Assembly: GCA_963711465.1 (NCBI GenBank)
Contig: CAVQEG010000001.1
Coordinates: forward strand, 434,001-498,000
Length of the DNA: 64,000 nucleotides
Origin: CAVQEG01 sp963711465
Lineage (GTDB): Bacteria; Bacteroidota; Ignavibacteria; OLB7
Reading direction: 5' to 3'
This document shows positions 47,142-57,159 of this stretch, in pieces. Below the pieces are notes generated by a model, which ran no database searches, was not told the DNA's origin, and saw only the letters and a list, made by a program, of their open reading frames with translations. Each line of letters opens with the position of its first letter. Positions within the stretch are counted from its first letter, which is position 1. The position numbers were made by a program, and so were the translations under genes.

Positions 47142-48125
47142 ATGCCCGACATTCGTGGCAGCAAGGTGCTCGTCATCGGCGGCGCCGGCTTCATCGGTTC
47201 GCACGTCGTCGACCAGTTGCTCGGTGAGGACATCGAGCAGGTCATCGTCTATGACAACTTCTCGCGCGGCACGCATGAGAATCTCGAGCGGGCACTGGGC
47301 GATCCCCGCACCCGCATCTTCGAGCTGGGCGGCGAGCTGATGCACACGGACATCCTCGGAGCAGCGATGAAGGAGTCCGACTACGTGATTCATCTCGCTG
47401 CCCTGTGGCTTCTGCACTGCCACGACTATCCGCGATCGGCGTTCAAGGTGAACATCGAGGGCACGTTCAACGTGCTCGAGGCGTGTGTGCAGAACGACAT
47501 TCGCCGCCTCGTCTACTCGAGTTCGGCATCGGTCTATGGCGATGCCCTGCAGATCCCGATGACCGAGGAGCATCCGTTCAACAACCGGACGTTCTACGGC
47601 GCGACCAAGATCGCCGGCGAGGCGATGTGCCGTGCCTACAACGAACGCTACGCTCTGCCCTACGTCGGCCTGCGCTACATGAACGTCTACGGCGCGCGAC
47701 AGGACTACAAGGGGACGTACGTGGCGGTGATCATGAAGATCCTCGACAGGATCGATCGGGGGCTGCCGCCGATCGTCTACGGCGATGGATCGCAGAGCTA
47801 CGACTTCATCTACGTGGAGGACATCGCGCGGGCGAACGTGCTGGCGCTCAAGAGCGATGCGGTGGATGAATTCTACAACGTTGGCGGCGGAACGCAGACG
47901 TCGATCCGCGAGCTGTGCGAGATGGTGCTGGAGATCACCGGTTCAGACCTGGAGATCCAGTACGAACCCGCCGGCCAGACGTTTGTGACCAACCGCGTCG
48001 GCAGCACCGACAAGGCCGACCGTGACCTCGGCTTCCGAACGACGATCGATCTGCGCGATGGTCTGAAGCGACTGATCGAATGGCGTCAGAACCACAAGCA
48101 ACGGGAGGAGGAGCTGGCAGCATGA
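47142..48125 (+). CDS. NAD-dependent nucleotide-sugar epimerase/dehydratase
   Basis: A 327-residue extended SDR starting at the ATG at 47142 (MPDIRGSKVLVIGGAGFIGS). It shows VYDNFSRGTHENLERAL, HLAALWLLHCHDYPRSAF in place of the usual HLAAQ block, SSSASVYGDALQIPM, and FYGATKIAGEAMCRAY with YxxxK. It resembles UDP-glucose 4-epimerases, specifically the group often found beside DegT aminotransferases and AsnB in O-antigen loci. The next gene starts inside its stop (ATGA), so they are coupled. The substrate is unknown. Confidence 0.9.
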   Translation: MPDIRGSKVLVIGGAGFIGSHVVDQLLGEDIEQVIVYDNFSRGTHENLERALGDPRTRIFELGGELMHTDILGAAMKESDYVIHLAALWLLHCHDYPRSAFKVNIEGTFNVLEACVQNDIRRLVYSSSASVYGDALQIPMTEEHPFNNRTFYGATKIAGEAMCRAYNERYALPYVGLRYMNVYGARQDYKGTYVAVIMKILDRIDRGLPPIVYGDGSQSYDFIYVEDIARANVLALKSDAVDEFYNVGGGTQTSIRELCEMVLEITGSDLEIQYEPAGQTFVTNRVGSTDKADRDLGFRTTIDLRDGLKRLIEWRQNHKQREEELAA

Positions 48126-49333
48126 GAATTCCAATCACAAAGACCGTCTTCGATCAGGAAGAGCTCGATCTTGTTCAGGAACCGATCAAGTCTGGTTGGG
48201 TGGTACAGGGACCCTTCGTCGAGGAATTCGAGAAGCGCTTCGCCGAATTCACCGGCTCACCGCACGCGATCGCGACGACCTCCTGCACGACGGCGCTTCA
48301 CATCGCGATGGCAGCGCTCGGACTCGGGCCGGGCGACGAGGTGATAGTACCCGCCTTCACATGGGTCGCCACGGCGAACGTGGTCGAGTACATGGGCGCG
48401 CGCGCGGTGTTCTGCGACATCGATCCAGCCACGTTCAACATCGATGTCGGACGCCTCGAAGCGCTGATCACCGACAGGACTCGGGGGATCATTCCGGTTC
48501 ACCTGTTCGGACTCGCGGCTGACATGGCTCCGATACTCGAGATCGCACGGGCTCATCGACTGTGGGTCGTGGAGGATGCTGCGTGCGGATTCGGTGCGCG
48601 CTACCACGGACGGCACGTCGGAACGTTTGGTGAATTCGGCTGCTTCAGCTTCCACCCTCGAAAGGCGATCTCCACCGGAGAAGGGGGGATGATCCTGACG
48701 TCCGACGACGACCGCGACCGACTCTGTCGCACGCTTCGCGACCACGGAGCCGGCAAGTCCGATCTCGCGCGACATGAGGGAACGTCTGCATTCCTGCTCG
48801 CGTCCTACGACGAACTCGGATTCAACTTCCGAATGACCGACATCCAGGGTGCAATGGGTGTGGCCCAGATGAAGAAGGCGCCGGCGATCCAGGCGGCCCG
48901 TACCGCGCGTGCGGCGCGCTACGACCGGCTGCTTGCCGACGTCGCGTGGCTTCAGACACCGCACGTGCCGGTCGATTGCGAGCACGGGTACCAGTCCTAC
49001 GTCTGCTGGTTCGCTCCCGAGGAGCCGTCACTGGAGAACCTCGAACGTCTCAATTCGCTTCGCAACGAACTGATGGCGACGCTGGAGCAACGAGGTATCT
49101 CGACCAGACAGGGAACGCACGCGGTGACGACGCTCGGCCTCTATCAGACGCGATACGGCGTACGCGCCGAGGACTTTCCGGTCGCCCTCATGGCCGACCG
49201 GCTCAGTCTTTCGCTCCCCTTGTATGCGCAAATGACCGACGAGGAACAGGACTTCGTCGTCGCGAATCTTCGCGAGGTCTACGAGTCGCTCTCCAATCGC
49301 GACCAGTCGGTTACCCAGGAACCCGCAAGCTGA
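48122..49333 (+). CDS. DegT/DnrJ-family aminotransferase
   Basis: A 403-residue PLP transaminase starting at the ATG of the ATGA overlap (MRIPITKTVFDQEELDLVQE). It has AIATTSCTTALHIAMAALGL, DEVIVPAFTWVATANVVEYM, VVEDAACGFGARYHGRHVG and the PLP lysine in SFHPRKAISTGEGGM, a variant typical of perosamine-synthase-like members. RQGTHAVTTL in the C-terminal part supports that subgroup. It follows its coupled SDR partner and precedes the first asnB gene by 10 bases. It may aminate a 4-keto sugar made by the SDR; this is inferred from pairing. Confidence 0.92.
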   Translation: MRIPITKTVFDQEELDLVQEPIKSGWVVQGPFVEEFEKRFAEFTGSPHAIATTSCTTALHIAMAALGLGPGDEVIVPAFTWVATANVVEYMGARAVFCDIDPATFNIDVGRLEALITDRTRGIIPVHLFGLAADMAPILEIARAHRLWVVEDAACGFGARYHGRHVGTFGEFGCFSFHPRKAISTGEGGMILTSDDDRDRLCRTLRDHGAGKSDLARHEGTSAFLLASYDELGFNFRMTDIQGAMGVAQMKKAPAIQAARTARAARYDRLLADVAWLQTPHVPVDCEHGYQSYVCWFAPEEPSLENLERLNSLRNELMATLEQRGISTRQGTHAVTTLGLYQTRYGVRAEDFPVALMADRLSLSLPLYAQMTDEEQDFVVANLREVYESLSNRDQSVTQEPAS

Positions 49334-49343
49334 GGTCCGCTCG

Positions 49344-51225
49344 ATGTGTGGTATCGCCGGAGTCTTCAACGTCAATGGTCGGCCCGTTTCCATCAATGTG
49401 CTGCGCCGCATGGCTGACGTCGTCAGTCACCGCGGTCCGGACGGCGAGGGCTTCTGGACCGACTCGTTCGTCGGCTTCGCGCACCGTCGGCTCGCCATTC
49501 TCGATCTGTCCCCGGCCGGCCATCAGCCGATGCAGAACGACGACGGTTCGATGATCATCGCCTACAACGGCAAGGTCTACAACTTTCAGAACCTCCGAAT
49601 CGAGCTCGAACGCCTCGGCCATCAGTTCCGCAGTCGCACCGATACCGAGGTCGTGCTCAAGGCCTACGAAGAGTGGGGCGCCGACTGCGTGGATCGACTC
49701 AACGGAATGTTCGCTTTCGCCATTTGGGACGGCAGGCGGCAGGTGCTCTTCATCGCGCGCGATCGCTACGGAATCAAGCCGCTCTACTACCGCTACGACG
49801 ACGGCACGCTGCTGTTCGCCTCCGAAGTCAAGTCGATTCTCCAACATCCCGATGTCTCCGTCAGTGTCTGTCCCGAAGCGCTCAACGAGTACTTCTCGTT
49901 CCAGAACGTCTTCACCGACCGCACGCTCTTCGAAGGAATTCGTCTCCTCCCGGCGGCCCACACGCTCACGTTGCGGCTCGGCGACGTCAACTCGCTTCGA
50001 ATCGAACGGTACTGGGATTACGATTTCGCCGAAGACCACACGCTCGGACGCGAGGAGAGTGTCGAGGAACTCTCGCGACTCTTCGAACAGGCGGTCAATC
50101 GGCAGCTCGTGTCGGACGTGGAGATCGGTTCCTATCTGAGCGGTGGTATGGATTCCGGTTCGGTCACATGCATTGCCGCCAGGAATTTCAAGAACCTCAA
50201 GAACGTTCACCTGCGGTTTCGACCTGTCATCGGCCTCGGGTCTCGAACTCGGCTTCGACGAACGGGCGAAGGCGGAATTCCTGTCGAATCTGTACAAGAC
50301 CGAGCACTACGAAATCGTGCTGAAGGCCGGCGACATGGAGAGGGTGATGCACGACCTGATGTGGAACCTCGAGGATCCGCGCGTGGGCCAGTCGTATCCG
50401 AACTATTACGTCGCACGGCTCGGCAGCAAATTCGTCAAGGTGATGCTCTCCGGAGTCGGCGGCGACGAGCTGTTTGCCGGATATCCGTGGCGCTATTACA
50501 GGGTCGTGTCGAATACGAGCGCCGACGACTATATCAACAAGTACTACGACTACTGGCAGCGACTGATTCCCGATGAGGAGAAGCCGACGTTCTTCCGTAA
50601 GGAAATTGCCGACCGTGCCCGTGCCAACGATACCCGCAGTGTGTTTCGCGGAGTGATGAACGGCCGCGCTTTCAACGTTACGACCCCGGACGACTACGTG
50701 AACAGGTCGTTGTATTTCGAGGCCAAGACGTTCATGCACGGACTGCTCGAGGTGGAGGACAAACTCTCGATGGCGCACGGTATGGAAACCCGGGTCCCAT
50801 TCCTCGATAATGACCTCGTCGACTTTGCGATGAAGGTGCCGGTCAAATACAAACTGCGCGACGTTCAGACGGTGCATCGGCTGAACGAAAACGATCCGGG
50901 TATCAAATCCGAGAAGTATTTCCAGCGCACCAACGACGGCAAGCTCGTGTTGCGCGACGTTCTGGCGAAATACGTTCCGCAGGATTACGCACAGAATATC
51001 AAGCAGGGGTTTTCGGCGCCGGACGCGAGTTGGTTCAAGGGGGAGAGCGTCGACTACATCCGGCGGCTGCTCTTCGACAAGCGCGCGCGGATCTACGACT
51101 ACATCGAGCCCGACGTCGCACAGAAGTATCTGCACGAGCATTTCAGCGGAGCGCAGAACAGGCGTCTCCTGATTTGGTCACTGCTCTGTTTCGAGTGGTG
51201 GAATCGTGTGTTCGATCCGCGTTGA
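49344..51225 (+). CDS. AsnB-type glutamine amidotransferase (sugar amidation?), interrupted by a +1 frameshift
   Basis: The N-terminal class II glutaminase starts MCGIAGVF, with Cys2 as nucleophile and RGPDGEGFW. The PPi-loop motif SYLSGGMDSGSVT of the synthetase domain is in the same frame. Just after FKNLK (about 50195) the frame changes: the expected TFTCGFDLSSASGLELGFDE continues one base later to the stop at 51225. One surplus A in AAGAAC (about 50199) explains it. Together the two parts make about 627 residues, the usual length. In polysaccharide loci such proteins (WbpS and related) amidate uronic acids, which fits the uronic-acid genes upstream. Mutation or consensus error cannot be told apart here. 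Confidence 0.87.
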
Positions 51226-52006
51226 CAGACGACCCGGCTCGAACCAGACAACCAAACCGACTGTGTTCATATTTACCTCCGACATCGACTGGGCTCCCGA
51301 GGAAGCAATTGCTGACACGCTGTCGCTCTTTGCCGAGCGTGGCGTTCGGTGCACGCTCTTCGCGACGCACGATTCGCCCGAAGTTCATGCCGCCGATCGA
51401 TCGCTGTTCGAAATCGGACTCCATCCGAATTTCAACGGATTGATGTGTGGCGACGGCGGATCGGTCGATCGAATTCTCGACCAGGTTCATGGCTGGTATC
51501 CCGAGGCACGAGGCGTTCGGTCGCATTCGATGACCCAGAGCACGGTCATCCTCAACCGGTTCGCGCAGCACGGGCTGCTCTACGACGCAAATCACTTCCT
51601 GCCGTATTGGTCGGGCATTCAACCGTTCCGACTGTGGAACGGGATGATTCGGATCCCGTATAACTGGGAGGACGACATCCACTGGACGTATGGGCACACG
51701 TTCGATAGCCATCGACTCGACGAGGCATCGACGCTGAACGTTCTCGATTTTCACCCGGTGCACGTGTTCCTGAACACCGAATCGCAGGAACGGTACGATG
51801 CGGCCCGTCCACACTACCACGATGCAAATCGATTGCTTGAGTTGCGGAACACGACGTCGACACCGGGTACGCGGGATCTTCTGATCCGTTGCCTCGACGC
51901 CTATCGAACAGCCGGTTCCGCTTCGATGACAATGCTGGATGTTGCTCATGAATTCAGCGAGTTGAATTCGACGGCGCAGACCACCGCAGCAGCCACATCG
52001 TCATGA
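51206..52006 (+). CDS. WbmS-like polysaccharide deacetylase-family (CE4) protein
   Basis: A 266-residue protein with the fold signature of the CE4 superfamily: VFIFTSDIDWAPEEAIADTL near residue 20 carries the Asp pair, SLFEIGLHPNFNG the His-containing strand, and GVRSHSMTQST the later block. It resembles the poorly known WbmS-like group found in O-antigen loci, where a catalytic role is unproven. The GTG at 51206 overlaps the asnB stop by 20 bases; a GTG at 51263 would start exactly at the conserved core. The end overlaps the formyltransferase start as ATGA. Function as a sugar N-deacetylase preparing an amine for formylation is an attractive inference. Confidence 0.75.
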   Translation: MCSIRVDRRPGSNQTTKPTVFIFTSDIDWAPEEAIADTLSLFAERGVRCTLFATHDSPEVHAADRSLFEIGLHPNFNGLMCGDGGSVDRILDQVHGWYPEARGVRSHSMTQSTVILNRFAQHGLLYDANHFLPYWSGIQPFRLWNGMIRIPYNWEDDIHWTYGHTFDSHRLDEASTLNVLDFHPVHVFLNTESQERYDAARPHYHDANRLLELRNTTSTPGTRDLLIRCLDAYRTAGSASMTMLDVAHEFSELNSTAQTTAAATSS

Positions 52007-52998
52007 GAGTATTCATTCTCGGTCGTACCGAGGTGCTCTTCAATGCGGCACGGCTGCTTTCGGAGCGTCACGAGGTCTGCGGCATTCTCACCGCGCCCGC
52101 CTCTCCTGAGTATGCGCGCAACGCGGATGACTTCTTGACGCTTGCGCGCGAATTGGATGCTCCGGCGCTCGTCTCCAATCGCCTTGGAAGCGACGAGCGC
52201 GGCTTCATCGCATCCTCCGACCCGGAGATCTGTGTGAGTATGAACTGGGTGAGCATTCTCGGGACGAAGGCCACGGCGTTATTCCCGCGTGGAATTCTCA
52301 ATGCACACTTCGGCGATCTGCCACGATACCGTGGCAATGCTGTAACGAACTGGGCGATTCTGAGGCGCGAACCGGAGATCGTATTCACGATACACGAAAT
52401 GGAGCCGGACGGGCTCGACTCGGGTCCGATTCATTTGCAGCGGCGCATGGCGCTTCGTGAGGATTCGACGATCGCCGACGTCGTGCAATTCGCCGAGCGG
52501 AACGTGCCGGAAATGTTCGTCGAAGCCGTCGACGCGATCGCCGACGGGACGGCTCGACCGCATCGCCAGGACGAGGAAGGAATGCAGGCATTCCGCTGTT
52601 ACCCGCGGTTGCCGTCGCACAGTCGGATCGACTGGCGCGATACTGCGGTCGACATCGATGCTCTCGTTCGTGCTTCGACGCAGCCGTATAGTGGGGCCTA
52701 CTCCTATCTCAGAATCGAAGGAGCAATTCGGAAGGTCCTCGTGTGGTCGAGTCGCGTGGTTGCCGATGCGGTGGCGGACGTGGGGTTTCCGGGACATATC
52801 ATCCGCAACGACCGGGAGACCGGTGAATCGTGGGTGTATACCGGGCGCGGCGTGATTGCTCTTCGGTCGGTGCAGTACGCGGATGAACCGAAGGCGTTTC
52901 GTCCTGCCGACCGCTGGAGAAGCATTCGAATGGGGTTCGGTATCGACGTAGAGGAGGAGTTGATCGCATTGACCCGGCGGCTGGAGGGGAACCGATGA
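52003..52998 (+). CDS. Sugar N-formyltransferase-like protein (formyl-THF dependent)
   Basis: A 331-residue protein with the formyltransferase fold of Fmt, WlaRD and ArnA. It begins MRVFILGRTEVLFNAARLLS, and the catalytic triad is visible as Asn100, His102 (RGILNAHFGDLPRYRGN) and Asp139 (MEPDGLDSGPIH). The C-terminal ~110 residues (HSRIDWRDTAVDIDALVRAS) resemble the Fmt C-terminal barrel domain, with QPYSGAYSYL. It is not Fmt itself, given its place in the polysaccharide operon and its divergent C terminus. It would transfer formyl from N10-formyl-THF to an amino sugar. It is coupled by ATGA overlaps to both neighbours. Confidence 0.88.
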   Translation: MRVFILGRTEVLFNAARLLSERHEVCGILTAPASPEYARNADDFLTLARELDAPALVSNRLGSDERGFIASSDPEICVSMNWVSILGTKATALFPRGILNAHFGDLPRYRGNAVTNWAILRREPEIVFTIHEMEPDGLDSGPIHLQRRMALREDSTIADVVQFAERNVPEMFVEAVDAIADGTARPHRQDEEGMQAFRCYPRLPSHSRIDWRDTAVDIDALVRASTQPYSGAYSYLRIEGAIRKVLVWSSRVVADAVADVGFPGHIIRNDRETGESWVYTGRGVIALRSVQYADEPKAFRPADRWRSIRMGFGIDVEEELIALTRRLEGNR

Positions 52999-54338
52999 CG
53001 GCATCGCCTCGTCCACGTCCGTCCCGCTCACGCAGGGGTGCTCCTCGGGTGTTCCTGGGACTTCAGGAGATCGCGGGCTATTACTCCGGGCTGCGCGATG
53101 GATTTGCCCGGATTGGAGTCGACGCCACATTCGTAACCAAGGTGCCGACGCGGTTTCAGTACGGAGGTGGAGACGTCAGGTGGTTGTCCGGACTGATCGC
53201 GCGAGCGGCCGATGGATGTTCACGATCGCTCCGGAGTCGGCTGATGTGGAAGCCCATCCACACGGCATCGCTCATGGGGCTGTTCGTGTGGGCGATCGTT
53301 CGCCACGACGTATTCGTGATGGGATATGGCTCGACGTTTTTCAACTACCGCGAGCTGCCGCTGCTGAAGTGGCTGGGCAAGCGTCTCGTGTACGTCTACC
53401 ACGGCACGGACACGCGTCCGTACTTCGCAAGTGGGAAATATGACTTCGAAGCGACGAAGGCGCTGGAAGACCTGCGAGCACAGAAGCGTCGGATCGAAGT
53501 GATGGATCGCTACGCGGATGTGATCGTCGAACAGCCATCGGCTGCGGCGTTTCATGAGCGTCCCGTGGTGATCTTCCTCGCAATTGGACTGCCGATTCAT
53601 CCGGCGGCGCGACTGGCTGCCGAGCGGCATTCGTCGACCGAATCGCAGCAGCGATCGGATCATCCGATCCGAGTGCTCCACGCGCCGTCGCAGATCTGCA
53701 AGGGAACGCCGGAGATTCGTGAGGCCGTCCGGCGGCTGCAGGAGCGTGGTGTACGATTCGAATACGTCGAGGTGTCCGGTGTGCCGAACGCGACGGTCCT
53801 CGAGGAAATCGCTAGGGCGGATTTCGTAATCGACCAGGGCTTCTCGGACACACCGATGGCGGGATTTGCAAGTGAAGCCGCTTTGCAGGGCAAGCCAGCG
53901 GTGATCGGCGGGTACTACGGCAAGTGGATGCGCGACGAGATTCCCGCCGGTATGATTCCGCCGTCGGAATTCGTACGGCCGGAAGAACTCGAGCAGGCGA
54001 TCGAACGCCTCGTGGTGGATGCGGAGTATCGGCGCGACCTCGGGCAGCGCGCCCGGCGGTACGTGCTCGAGCACTGGACGTCCGAGCAGGTTGCCCGCAA
54101 GTTTCTGCAACTGTTCGACGGCGCCATCCCCGAGCCATGGATGTTCGATCCAGGCGAGACGCGCTATCCGTATGGTTTGGGACTGACGACCGAGCAGGTA
54201 CGCCAACGGGTGGCGGCCGTGGTGAAGCTGGGCGGACCGCAGGCGCTCATGCTCGAGGACAAGCCGGAGCTGCGGGCGATTTATCTCGACATGATCGGCG
54301 ACGAGACAGTCGCGCCGGTCGAGTTCACCGAACGTTGA
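52995..54338 (+). CDS. Putative GT-B glycosyltransferase
   Basis: A 447-residue protein that starts in the ATGA overlap with the formyltransferase. After a basic N terminus (PRPRPSRSRRGAPRV) come a Rossmann-like first half with one hydrophobic stretch (MGLFVWAIVRHDVFVMGYGS), YVYHGTDTRPYF, and a second half with RVLHAPSQICKGTPEIREAV, DFVIDQGFSDTPMAGFASEA and KPAVIGGYYGKW. The layout fits a GT4-like fold, but the usual E(x)7E is replaced by the DQGFSDTPMAGFASEA region. Donor and acceptor are unknown. A ~70-residue tail after the usual end of the family (FDPGETRYPYGLGL onward) is unexplained. Confidence 0.75.
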   Translation: MTASPRPRPSRSRRGAPRVFLGLQEIAGYYSGLRDGFARIGVDATFVTKVPTRFQYGGGDVRWLSGLIARAADGCSRSLRSRLMWKPIHTASLMGLFVWAIVRHDVFVMGYGSTFFNYRELPLLKWLGKRLVYVYHGTDTRPYFASGKYDFEATKALEDLRAQKRRIEVMDRYADVIVEQPSAAAFHERPVVIFLAIGLPIHPAARLAAERHSSTESQQRSDHPIRVLHAPSQICKGTPEIREAVRRLQERGVRFEYVEVSGVPNATVLEEIARADFVIDQGFSDTPMAGFASEAALQGKPAVIGGYYGKWMRDEIPAGMIPPSEFVRPEELEQAIERLVVDAEYRRDLGQRARRYVLEHWTSEQVARKFLQLFDGAIPEPWMFDPGETRYPYGLGLTTEQVRQRVAAVVKLGGPQALMLEDKPELRAIYLDMIGDETVAPVEFTER

Positions 54339-54348
54339 GTCGCGTCGA

Positions 54349-55782
54349 ATGCTCCGACAGTTTCTAAAGGACAGTGCGCTCTACGGACTGACCGGGATCA
54401 TCTCCAAAGGCATCTCGTTCTTTCTCGTTCCGCTGTATACCCGCGTGTTCGTACCCGCCGATTACGGCGTAATCGACTATCTCGCTGTCGTGGCGGCGCT
54501 GATCAACATGACCGTGGCGCTCGAGGTGTCCCAGGCGGTGGCACGGTTTCATCCCGAGGTGGACGAGCAGGGGAAGCGGCGACTGGTATCGACGGCGCTC
54601 TGGTGGACGATGGGCGCGTACGGCGTGTGGGTCTCCGTCTGCTTCGGATTTGCGCCGCAGATCTCGCGGATGCTCTTCGACAGCGCTGCCTACGCGGACA
54701 TCTTTCGTCTGGCGATGCTTGGAACTCTTGGCTACGGCGTCTTCAATCTGATGCAGGGCCAGCTTCGCTACGACATGCGTCCGAAGGCGTTTGCGACCGC
54801 CAACGTCGCCAATGCGGTCTCGACGATCGGGGTAACCGTGGTGCTGGTGCTCGTCCTGCACTTCGGTGTCATCGGGACGTTCTACGGACAGCTGACGGGA
54901 TTCGGCGTCGGCATCGTGATTTCGTACTTCTTCGCGCGAAATCGCTACGCATTCGAATTCGACCGGGCGATGTGGCGCGAGATGCTCAGCTTCTCGGCAC
55001 CGCTCGTGCTCTCGGGACTCGGCGTGTTCGTGTCGATGTACGTCGATCGGCTGTCGATCAAGGAACTGATGACCTTGAGCGACGTGGGACTCTACGGTGT
55101 GGGGGCGCGCTTCGCCTCGCTGGTCGGCGTCGCGTTGGCCGGCACCCGCATCGCGACGACACCTCTGATTTACAAGCGATACAGGGAGGAGGACACTCCG
55201 CGTCAGCTTGCACGGGTGTTCCGGTATTTCAGCGGCGCGATGATGATCATCGTCCTCGGTATGGCGCTCTTCTCGCGTGAGGTGGTCGTACTGATGACGG
55301 CCCCGGCCTACTACTCCTCTCATTCGGTGATTCCGCTGCTCGGTGCGGCCACCGTCCTGGCCAACCTGTACATCTTCGCGCCGGGTCTGGCGCTGGCAAA
55401 GCAGACACGTCTCGTGGCGATCATCAACATCGCGGCAGCCGTGCTGAATCTCGGTTTGAATGTCGTCCTGATCCCCATTCTCGGAATCGTGGGCGCGGCC
55501 CTGGCGACGATGACGGCCTCCGCCGTTGCGTTCGCCGCCTACATGGTGACCAGTCAGCGCCACTACCCTGTGCCGCACAGATGGAGGGGAATCGTGATCG
55601 CGACTGTTTCAACCGCAGTGCTCGCGACCACGGGCGCCCTGCCGTGGAGCGTGTCGTCGGCTGGACTGATCGCGCGAATCTGCGGTTTCGTCGTCGGAAC
55701 GGCCTTGGTCGTCGCGTTCATCGATGATCGACATCTGGTCCGACGGTACGTAGCGCGCTTCGTGCCATCAATTACTGCATAA
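54349..55782 (+). CDS. Wzx-type polysaccharide flippase (oligosaccharide flippase family)
   Basis: A 477-residue polytopic inner-membrane protein of the MOP superfamily, with about 12-14 hydrophobic segments. The N terminus LRQFLKDSALYGLTGIISKG and FLVPLYTRVFVPADYGVIDY are typical of the polysaccharide-biosynthesis family. SFSAPLVLSGLGVFVSMYVD and GVGARFASLVGVALAGTRIA are the central repeat equivalents. It should move lipid-linked repeat units to the periplasm. It lies between glycosyltransferase genes, 10 bases after the preceding stop, and implies a Wzx/Wzy-dependent pathway together with the Wzy-like gene at the window end. Confidence 0.92.
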   Translation: MLRQFLKDSALYGLTGIISKGISFFLVPLYTRVFVPADYGVIDYLAVVAALINMTVALEVSQAVARFHPEVDEQGKRRLVSTALWWTMGAYGVWVSVCFGFAPQISRMLFDSAAYADIFRLAMLGTLGYGVFNLMQGQLRYDMRPKAFATANVANAVSTIGVTVVLVLVLHFGVIGTFYGQLTGFGVGIVISYFFARNRYAFEFDRAMWREMLSFSAPLVLSGLGVFVSMYVDRLSIKELMTLSDVGLYGVGARFASLVGVALAGTRIATTPLIYKRYREEDTPRQLARVFRYFSGAMMIIVLGMALFSREVVVLMTAPAYYSSHSVIPLLGAATVLANLYIFAPGLALAKQTRLVAIINIAAAVLNLGLNVVLIPILGIVGAALATMTASAVAFAAYMVTSQRHYPVPHRWRGIVIATVSTAVLATTGALPWSVSSAGLIARICGFVVGTALVVAFIDDRHLVRRYVARFVPSITA

Positions 55783-55827
55783 CTGCTGTGGCGCCTGGAC
55801 GAATGCACAGGGTCGTCGCGGGTACGG

Positions 55828-57159
55828 GTGAACCTACTTCTCATTGCATACTACTTCCCGCCATGCACGCACGTCGGCGCGTTCCGACCCGCGTCGGTCG
55901 CGAAATACCTGGCGAGAGCCGGGTGGGATGTGACCGTGCTGGCTGCCACGTTCCCGGGTTCGTTCGAAGCCGGCGATGGCTACCGAGTCGTCCGCGTACC
56001 GGCATTCGATGTCCTCGCCCCGATGAAGTCGGCATCGTCAACGACGTCGTCTTCGGCGTCGCCGGCAGACGTGGCAGCGGTGACGATTGAAAATGGATTG
56101 TTCCCTTCCCGTCAGGCCGCGGGTCGCCTTGCCAAGTCGATTCTCGCGTTTCCCGACCGACACAACGGCTGGCTCCTTCGCGCGGCCCCGGTCGCCCGAC
56201 GACTCGTTCGCCAACACCGCATCGAGGCGCTGCTGAGTACATCCTCTCCGCAGACCAGCGCCCTTCTTGCCCGTCGCATTGCGAAGGAATTCGACCTCCC
56301 CTGGGTCGCCGACTTCCGCGATTTGTGGTCCCAGTATCAGCGCTATGCGTACGGTCGGTTTCGTCGCGCGTTGGAAACCCGACTGGAGCGATGGACGCTG
56401 TCTCGCGCAGATTCTCTGACGACCGTCACCGAGCCAATTGCCGAGCGGTGGCGCACGCTGCACCCGCAGGTCCCGATTACGGTCATTCCCAACAGTTTCG
56501 ATCCCGAGTTGGTTCCGGTGCGACGCACCGACGGTCGACGGCCGCTGAGGATCACGCTCACAGGGAAGACGCTCGAGGGATTCCAGGATCCCTCGATCCT
56601 GTTCAATGCGATCGGTCGGCTGCGTCGCTCCGGGCGTATCGATGCCTCCGACGTCGTCGTCCGGTTCCGTGGCAGCCAGTTCGAGTGGATGCGGCCGCTG
56701 ACGGAGCGGTACGGCGTCACCGACCTCGTCGAATTTCTCCCACCGGTTCCACGCGTCGTCGCCCTGCAGGAGCAGGTCGACTCGTCGTTGCTGCTCGTGC
56801 TCACCTGGACCGATCCGAACGAACGCGGTGTGCTCACCGGCAAGCTGCCGGAGTATCTGGGAGCGGGAGTGCCGATCGTTGCCGTCGGACCGTTTCCCGA
56901 CGCAGTGTCGCGAGCACTGGATACGACGGGAGCCGGAACGTTCTTCTCTGAGGCCGATTCGCTCGCGGAGTACCTGGCAGCGTCAATCGGCTGTATCGAT
57001 CGCGGAGAACCGATCCCGTACGGTGGAATTCCCGAACGCATCGAGGAGTATGCCGCTCCGAAGATGGCCGAACGGTTCAGCCGCGTGCTGGAGTCGGCAG
57101 CCATCCGACACGCGAAGCGAAGTGGGAACGACCTGCAACGACGGGAGGTGAAGCGATGA
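55828..57159 (+). CDS. GT4-family glycosyltransferase
   Basis: A 443-residue GT-B enzyme starting at the GTG at 55828 (MNLLLIAYYFPPCTHVGAFR). That N terminus, with LLIAYYFPP..., and SPQTSALLARRIAKEFDLPW are hallmarks of one GT4 group in O-antigen loci; DFRDLWSQY follows. The nucleotide-binding half shows NSFDPELVP, LTGKTLEGFQDPSILF and GVLTGKLPEYLGAGVPIVAV, where the donor-binding E is in LPEYLGAG. Sugar specificity is unknown. Its end overlaps the next start by 4 bases (ATGA). Confidence 0.88.
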   Translation: MNLLLIAYYFPPCTHVGAFRPASVAKYLARAGWDVTVLAATFPGSFEAGDGYRVVRVPAFDVLAPMKSASSTTSSSASPADVAAVTIENGLFPSRQAAGRLAKSILAFPDRHNGWLLRAAPVARRLVRQHRIEALLSTSSPQTSALLARRIAKEFDLPWVADFRDLWSQYQRYAYGRFRRALETRLERWTLSRADSLTTVTEPIAERWRTLHPQVPITVIPNSFDPELVPVRRTDGRRPLRITLTGKTLEGFQDPSILFNAIGRLRRSGRIDASDVVVRFRGSQFEWMRPLTERYGVTDLVEFLPPVPRVVALQEQVDSSLLLVLTWTDPNERGVLTGKLPEYLGAGVPIVAVGPFPDAVSRALDTTGAGTFFSEADSLAEYLAASIGCIDRGEPIPYGGIPERIEEYAAPKMAERFSRVLESAAIRHAKRSGNDLQRREVKR

